Below are positions 5,343-8,593 of a stretch of DNA of 8,593 nucleotides, one piece after another. The notes under the pieces are model-generated. The model searched no databases. It was not told the DNA's origin and worked only from the letters and a program-made list of their open reading frames with translations. Each line of letters opens with the position of its first letter. Positions within the stretch are counted from its first letter, which is position 1. The position numbers and the translations under genes are program-made. The DNA is from Candidatus Sericytochromatia bacterium (GTDB lineage Bacteria; Cyanobacteriota; Sericytochromatia; JACMPN01). Location: assembly GCA_014377495.1 (NCBI GenBank), contig JACMPN010000569.1, forward strand, positions 1-8,593, in the 5' to 3' direction.

Positions 5343-6068
5343 ATGGGCATTGATCTGCGAAACGTGCTGACTGGCTCCGAGCCGAGGCCACCTCGGGTAG
5401 GTGGCCTAGCCACTCCCTTCGGCGTCTACCTGACCTCCGGCAGCCACCGCGGCGGGGCTGGAGATGTGGCGCTGATGGCCACTGGCGCTATGCTTGCCAC
5501 CTGCAACTTCTTCATCATTATACTGTTGGACATCTCGGCGTCTATAAGCGGCGTCACATTGTCCCCAGCCTGGCGCGACGCCACGGGCATGCTATTTTTC
5601 CTGGCCCTGATCCGCTTGTCACCGCTTGCCGGCTACCATGCCGCCGAGCACCAGACGGTGCACGCCCTCGAACAGGGTCTCCCCCTCACCCCGGCCTGTG
5701 TCGTTCACCAGCCCAGGGCCCACCTGCGTTGTGGCACCAACCTGATGGCCTACATGCTGGTCTTCCAGGCGGTCCTGTTTGCCGCCGCCCCGCTGGCTGC
5801 GTGGGACCTGCCCCTGGTGCTCCTCGCCGCCCTCGGGGTCGCCGGCCCGACGCACCGGCGGTTGGGGTTCATCCTGCAACAACTGGTGACGACCAAGCCG
5901 GCGAGCACCCGGCAGATCGCCAGTGCCCTGTTCGCCGCCCGCGCCCTGTTGGCTTCCTGGTCGGCGGCCCGCCCGGTCCCCCGTTGGCTGCGTGTCTGGC
6001 GCCTGGGCTTGGTTCAGGTAGTTGGCGGCGCCCTGCTGACGATGTGGGGGCTGATGGCCTTGTTCTAG
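5343..6068 (+). CDS. Short DUF1385/YqhQ-like multi-pass membrane protein
   Basis: The 241-residue protein starts at ATG 5343, with GGAG five bases upstream; longer in-frame starts would run into the divergent gene. The DUF1385 (YqhQ) signature is recognisable: GYHAAEHQTVHALEQGL (97-113), matching the family's 'YHGAEHK-I--YE-G', and HLRCGTNL (127-134), matching 'HPRCGTSF'. His99, Glu102, His103, His127 and Cys130 form a conserved set suggestive of a metal or catalytic site. The N-terminal VGGLATPFGVYLTSG (19-33) resembles a degenerate form of the family's 'GGQAV-EGVMMR-G'. Hydrophobic segments lie at about 42-64, 82-96, 134-152, 156-168 and 221-240. Typical members are about 300 residues, so the part between the N-terminal motif and the histidine motif is shortened. 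The biochemical role of DUF1385 is not known to me. The residues after 170 are not recognised. Confidence 0.8.
   Translation: MGIDLRNVLTGSEPRPPRVGGLATPFGVYLTSGSHRGGAGDVALMATGAMLATCNFFIIILLDISASISGVTLSPAWRDATGMLFFLALIRLSPLAGYHAAEHQTVHALEQGLPLTPACVVHQPRAHLRCGTNLMAYMLVFQAVLFAAAPLAAWDLPLVLLAALGVAGPTHRRLGFILQQLVTTKPASTRQIASALFAARALLASWSAARPVPRWLRVWRLGLVQVVGGALLTMWGLMALF
5373..5407. repeat. Two adjacent inverted repeats near the 5' end of the DUF1385-like gene
   Basis: AGGCCACCT (5385-5393) and AGGTGGCCT (5399-5407) form a perfect 9-bp stem with a five-base loop. Immediately before it, GGCTCCGAGCC (5373-5383) is an interrupted palindrome. No T-run follows on either strand, so this is not a simple terminator. 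It lies within codons 11-22 of the DUF1385-like gene and 105-139 bp upstream of the beta-barrel start. It could affect translation of the former or sit in the leader of the latter. Confidence 0.55.
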
Positions 6069-6087
6069 ACACCGGTTCGCCTTGATC

Positions 6088-6104
6088 ATCGCCGATCGGG
6101 CGAT
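6088..6104. promoter_or_regulatory. Inverted repeat in the gap before the aminotransferase gene
   Basis: ATCGCC (6088-6093) and GGCGAT (6099-6104) are perfect 6-base arms around a five-base centre and can be extended outward with one mismatch. The overlapping GATAAT (6102-6107) resembles a -10 element, but the only -35-like TTGATC (6082-6087) is 14 bp away, which is too close. This could be an operator-promoter or a weak hairpin. The rest of the 112 bp gap (6069-6180) holds only the aminotransferase ribosome binding site (GAGGAG near 6168-6173). Confidence 0.3.
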
Positions 6105-6180
6105 AATGACCCGGTAGGGCCGTGTTTGTGCCGTCTGGTTGCCGGGCCGGACATCCCTGTTCATCGTGAGGAGTTTGTCA

Positions 6181-7380
6181 ATGGTCTCCCCCCTCTCGGT
6201 TCCCCCACCCGCCGCCCTGACTCCTGTGCGGGAGAAATTCCTGCCCTTCAATAGGGCCTCTTTCGATGAATCCGAGGAACAGGAGCTCGTCGCCACCCTG
6301 CGCTCCGGCTGGCTGACGACCGGGCCGCGCACCAAACAGTTCGAAGCGGACTTCGCCGCCTACCAGCAGACGAAGCACGCCATCGGGCTCAATTCCTGCA
6401 CGGCGGGCCTGCACCTGGCCCTCCTGGCCCTGGGCGTCGGTCCCGGTGACGAGGTGATCACGACCCCGCACACCTTTGCGGCCACGTGCAACGTGATCGT
6501 CCATGTCGGGGCGACGCCGGTGCTCGCCGACATCGAGCCGGACACGCTCAATTTGGACCCCGCCCACGTCGAGACGCTGATCACCCCCCGGACCAGGGCG
6601 ATCGTGCCCGTCCATTTCGCCGGCCATCCTGTCGCCATGCCCGCCTTCCGGGCCCTGCGGGATCGGCACGGCGTGGCCCTGATCCATGACGCCGCCCATG
6701 CCACGGAGAGCCTGTCTGCGGGCAAGTCCATCGCCAGCGACGGGGACATCACCTGTTTCAGCTTTTACGCGACGAAGAATCTGGCCACCGGCGAAGGCGG
6801 CATGCTGACCACGAACGACGATGCCATCGCCGACCGGGTCCGGATGCTCAGCCTGCACGGGATGAGCCGGGACGCCTGGAAGCGCTATACGGAATCGGGG
6901 TACCAGCACTACGACGTGGCCGAGCCCGGCTTCAAATACAACATGTTCGATCTGCAGGCGGCCCTCGGCCTGCACCAGTTGCGCAAGCTGGAAGGCTTCT
7001 GGGCCCGCCGGCAGTTCCTGGCCCGGCGCTATGGCGCTGCCTTGGCCGATCTGCCCGGCATCCGGCTGATGGGCGTCCGCCCGGACGTGCGGACCGCCCA
7101 CCACCTGTACGTGATCAGGCTCGATCCGGATATCGGGATCAGCCGGGACGCCTTCATGGCCGGCATGCAGCAGCAGCACATCGGCGTCGGCGTGCATTTC
7201 CGGCCGGTGCATTTCCTCTCCTATTACCGGGACCGGTTCGGCTGGACTCCGGAAATGTGGCCCGTCGCCAGCCTCGCAGGCGAGCAATGCGTCTCTCTGC
7301 CGCTGGATCCGGGGCTGACTGAGGCGGATCAGGACGATGTCGTCACCGCCGTGCGCCGCTTGCTGGCTGCCAGTCACTGA
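6181..7380 (+). CDS. DegT/DnrJ/EryC1/StrS-family PLP-dependent aminotransferase, probably acting on a nucleotide sugar
   Basis: The 399-residue protein starts at ATG 6181, with GAGGAG eight bases upstream; an in-frame ATG at 6139 has no such site. The family fold-type I motifs are all present: GWLTTGPR near 43-50, the cofactor-phosphate segment NSCTAGLHLAL (71-81), TTPHTFAATCN (94-104), and HDAAHA (169-174) with Asp170 contacting the pyridine nitrogen. The Schiff-base lysine is Lys199 in SFYATKNLATGEGGM. GFKYNMFDLQAALG (250-263) and HFRPVH (339-344) are further conserved segments. Members transfer an amino group, usually from glutamate, to a 4-keto or 3-keto nucleotide sugar for lipopolysaccharide, capsule or glycan synthesis. 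The sugar and position cannot be read from sequence. No other sugar-biosynthesis gene is in the window, so it appears as an isolated gene. Length is normal for the family. Confidence 0.95.
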   Translation: MVSPLSVPPPAALTPVREKFLPFNRASFDESEEQELVATLRSGWLTTGPRTKQFEADFAAYQQTKHAIGLNSCTAGLHLALLALGVGPGDEVITTPHTFAATCNVIVHVGATPVLADIEPDTLNLDPAHVETLITPRTRAIVPVHFAGHPVAMPAFRALRDRHGVALIHDAAHATESLSAGKSIASDGDITCFSFYATKNLATGEGGMLTTNDDAIADRVRMLSLHGMSRDAWKRYTESGYQHYDVAEPGFKYNMFDLQAALGLHQLRKLEGFWARRQFLARRYGAALADLPGIRLMGVRPDVRTAHHLYVIRLDPDIGISRDAFMAGMQQQHIGVGVHFRPVHFLSYYRDRFGWTPEMWPVASLAGEQCVSLPLDPGLTEADQDDVVTAVRRLLAASH

Positions 7381-7501
7381 GGGGCAGCGCGGAGAGCCTC
7401 CGCATGACGCGCCGGTACAGGCCGGTGCTACACTTGAAGCTAATTCCGGCTGCGGTGGCATAGGGCCACCTGGCGGTCGTTTTGACAGTGGGGACAAGCT
7501 T
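7381..7501. promoter_or_regulatory. Gap before the site-2 protease gene with small hairpins and TTGACA
   Basis: This 121-bp gap contains GCGGAG-AGC-CTCCGC (7389-7403), just after the aminotransferase stop, and GGTGGC-ATAGG-GCCACC (7454-7470). The second is followed by a short TTTT at 7480-7483. Either may weakly terminate or attenuate transcription. A perfect -35-like TTGACA lies at 7482-7487, but no -10 hexamer is found 16-18 bp downstream, so I do not call it a promoter. GGGGA (7490-7494) is the probable ribosome binding site for GTG 7502. Confidence 0.35.
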
Positions 7502-8593
7502 GTGGCGCAGTATCTGGGCGTCGTCGTCATCTTGGGGATGCTGATCGTCCTGCATGAGCTGGGGCATTTCAGTGCCGCCAAGTGGCTCGGGGTCAGCGTC
7601 AAACAGTTCGCCGTGGGCTTCGGTCCGGCGCTCTGGACCAAGACCGTGGGCGAGACTGATTATCGGATCAATGCGATCCCGCTGCGCGGCTATTGCGCCT
7701 TTCTGGACGACGAGAACCGGGCCGACATCCCCGCCGGCGACCAGCGCTACATCGCCAACCGCAAGGTTTGGGAGCGGGCCCTGATCATCAGTGGCGGTGT
7801 GATCATGAACGCCATCACGGCCTACCTGGTCATGGCCTCCTCCTTTTTCGCCATGGGAGTCCCCACCGATCAGGTCCACCCGGGCCTGCGCGTCGGTCAG
7901 GTGATGGCCAACATGCCGGCCAAGATCGCCGGATTGCAGCCGATGGACAAGATCATGGCCGTCGACGGCAAGGAGCTCAAGGGCGGCCGCAGCCTGCAGG
8001 AGCTGCTCAAGAACCACAAAGCTTCCCCCGTTGCCCTCACCGTGCACCGGGCCAACACGGATTTGACCCTGACCGTCACCCCCACCGCCGAAGGCAAGAT
8101 CGGGGTCGAGGTGGGTCCGGAGCCTGTGATGCGGCCGACGACGGGCGTCCTCGAACCCTTCACCCTGGCCGGCACGGCGATGGTCAACTCGACGAAAATG
8201 CTGCTCAGCGCCCTGGGCATGCTGGTCACGGGCCAGCTTTCCTGGACCCAGGTCGGTGGACCGATTGGCGTCGTCAAGATGGGCGGCGACGTGGCCAAGG
8301 CCGACTGGACCAACCTCTACACCTTCACAGCCCTGATCAGCCTGGAGCTGGCAATCATCAACTTCCTGCCGCTGCCCGCCCTCGACGGCGGTCACCTGAT
8401 GCTGCTGATCATCGAAAAGCTGCGGGGCCGGCCCCTGCCCCGCCCCGTGGAAGACCAGATCATGCAGGGCGGCCTGCTCACCCTCCTCTTCCTGGGCGTG
8501 TTACTCATCTTCAAAGACGTCGTCTCACTGGTGACTGGGGAAGGCCCTGGGGGGGCCCCTCCTCGGTGTCCGGCTTCGGGTAGCCCCCCCGTG
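7502..8593 (+). CDS. rseP: RseP-type site-2 intramembrane zinc metalloprotease; frame open at window end
   Basis: The frame starts at GTG 7502, seven bases after GGGGA, and stays open for 364 codons to the window edge. It is a site-2 protease of the RseP/RasP family, which cleaves membrane anti-sigma factors and signal-peptide remnants within the inner membrane. The first membrane segment holds the zinc motif HELGH (18-22; His18, Glu19, His22). A single PDZ domain lies at about 125-205 (GLRVGQVMANMPAKIAGL, DKIMAVDGKEL). Then come VGGPIGVVKMGG (251-262) and the third zinc ligand Asp295 in NFLPLPALDGG (287-297). A last hydrophobic segment runs 324-337. The usual 'GGYVKM' strand reads RGYCAF (62-67), a divergent membrane beta-loop. 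RseP proteins normally end soon after the last membrane segment, so the Gly/Pro-rich residues from about 347 may be tail or a frame error at the G7 run. dxr, its common neighbour, is not seen in the window. Confidence 0.93.
   Translation, partial: MAQYLGVVVILGMLIVLHELGHFSAAKWLGVSVKQFAVGFGPALWTKTVGETDYRINAIPLRGYCAFLDDENRADIPAGDQRYIANRKVWERALIISGGVIMNAITAYLVMASSFFAMGVPTDQVHPGLRVGQVMANMPAKIAGLQPMDKIMAVDGKELKGGRSLQELLKNHKASPVALTVHRANTDLTLTVTPTAEGKIGVEVGPEPVMRPTTGVLEPFTLAGTAMVNSTKMLLSALGMLVTGQLSWTQVGGPIGVVKMGGDVAKADWTNLYTFTALISLELAIINFLPLPALDGGHLMLLIIEKLRGRPLPRPVEDQIMQGGLLTLLFLGVLLIFKDVVSLVTGEGPGGAPPRCPASGSPPV
8549..8590 (+). repeat. G7 and C7 homopolymer runs, possible long-armed hairpin
   Basis: Seven G residues (8549-8555) and seven C residues (8584-8590) flank a 28-base segment and could pair into a GC hairpin near the end of the protease gene. 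The G7 run also affects the reading frame. With one more G the protease frame would end at TAG 8581-8583, just before the C7 run; as given it does not end in the window. It could be a terminator stem, but the window stops before a T-run could be seen. Confidence 0.4.

Noticed and set aside
5269..5391. Extended N-terminus for the beta-barrel protein (start at 5391)
   Set aside because: It would bury the clear signal peptide 41 residues inside the protein and overlap the divergent gene.
7482..7510. Promoter built on TTGACA before the protease gene
   Set aside because: No -10-like hexamer lies 16-18 bp downstream, and transcription would begin inside the coding region.
6178..7641. Minus-strand 487-codon frame opposite the aminotransferase
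   Set aside because: It is antisense to a gene with all family motifs. The composition is typical of a GC-rich reverse-complement frame, and there is no ribosome binding site or recognisable domain.
7343..8395. Minus-strand 350-codon frame opposite the site-2 protease
   Set aside because: It is an antisense shadow of a clearly conserved gene, with Gly/Asp/His/Gln-rich residues and no family motif.
7693..8583. Plus-strand 296-codon frame overlapping the site-2 protease
   Set aside because: It is Arg/Pro/Gly/His-rich without motifs. The frame starting at GTG 7502 encodes HELGH, a PDZ domain and LDGG, so this is a shadow.
1..8593. Mobile element, CRISPR array or integrated prophage
   Set aside because: No transposase, integrase, terminal inverted repeats, regularly spaced repeats or phage genes were seen. 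The composition looks even apart from the AT-richer gap near 1610-1690.

Overview
This is a GC-rich bacterial chromosomal window whose genes carry clear Shine-Dalgarno sites. An outer-membrane beta-barrel candidate and a periplasmic FecR-domain protein point to a Gram-negative (didermic) bacterium, probably proteobacterial or a related phylum. I cannot name the genus. I see no mobile element, CRISPR array, tRNA or rRNA. The layout is compact, with short gaps, several overlaps and frequent strand switches.

Left (1-1765): The 3' part of an unrecognised gene overlaps dcd by four bases (ATGA). The dCTP deaminase carries the 'TAGF-DPGF' signature of bifunctional dCTP deaminase/dUTPases rather than the E. 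coli-type signature. Convergent to dcd is a 78-codon minus-strand ORF encoding three near-canonical EF-hand calcium loops. It is preceded by an in-frame TGA and a further stretch of open frame, so it may be the remnant of a longer gene. The 216 bp upstream of it are otherwise gene-free and hold a repeated CTTAACCAA motif.

Middle, minus strand (1763-5268), transcribed right to left: An outer-membrane beta-barrel candidate is followed 11 bp later by a signal-peptide-bearing FecR-domain protein with a long Asn/Lys/Pro-rich tail. A strong intrinsic terminator follows, but it lies inside the 5' end of the next ORF, a ComF-family phosphoribosyltransferase. ComF is followed by two stand-alone receiver-domain proteins in a four-base overlap. 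The first is a canonical CheY-like receiver. The second keeps the phospho-acceptor Asp but has lost the acidic pair and the Thr/Ser switch residue.

Right, plus strand (5343-8593): Divergent from the beta-barrel gene, across a 74 bp gap, is a short multi-membrane-span protein of the DUF1385/YqhQ type. It is followed by a DegT/DnrJ/EryC1/StrS-type sugar aminotransferase. The last gene is an RseP-type site-2 protease, starting at GTG 7502, whose frame stays open to the window edge.

Functional picture: The right two thirds are rich in envelope functions: outer-membrane barrel, periplasmic FecR protein, membrane DUF1385 protein, nucleotide-sugar transamination and intramembrane proteolysis. The barrel/FecR pair beside the minimal DUF1385 gene is the best candidate for an undescribed system. 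The evidence for it is gene order and domain content only.
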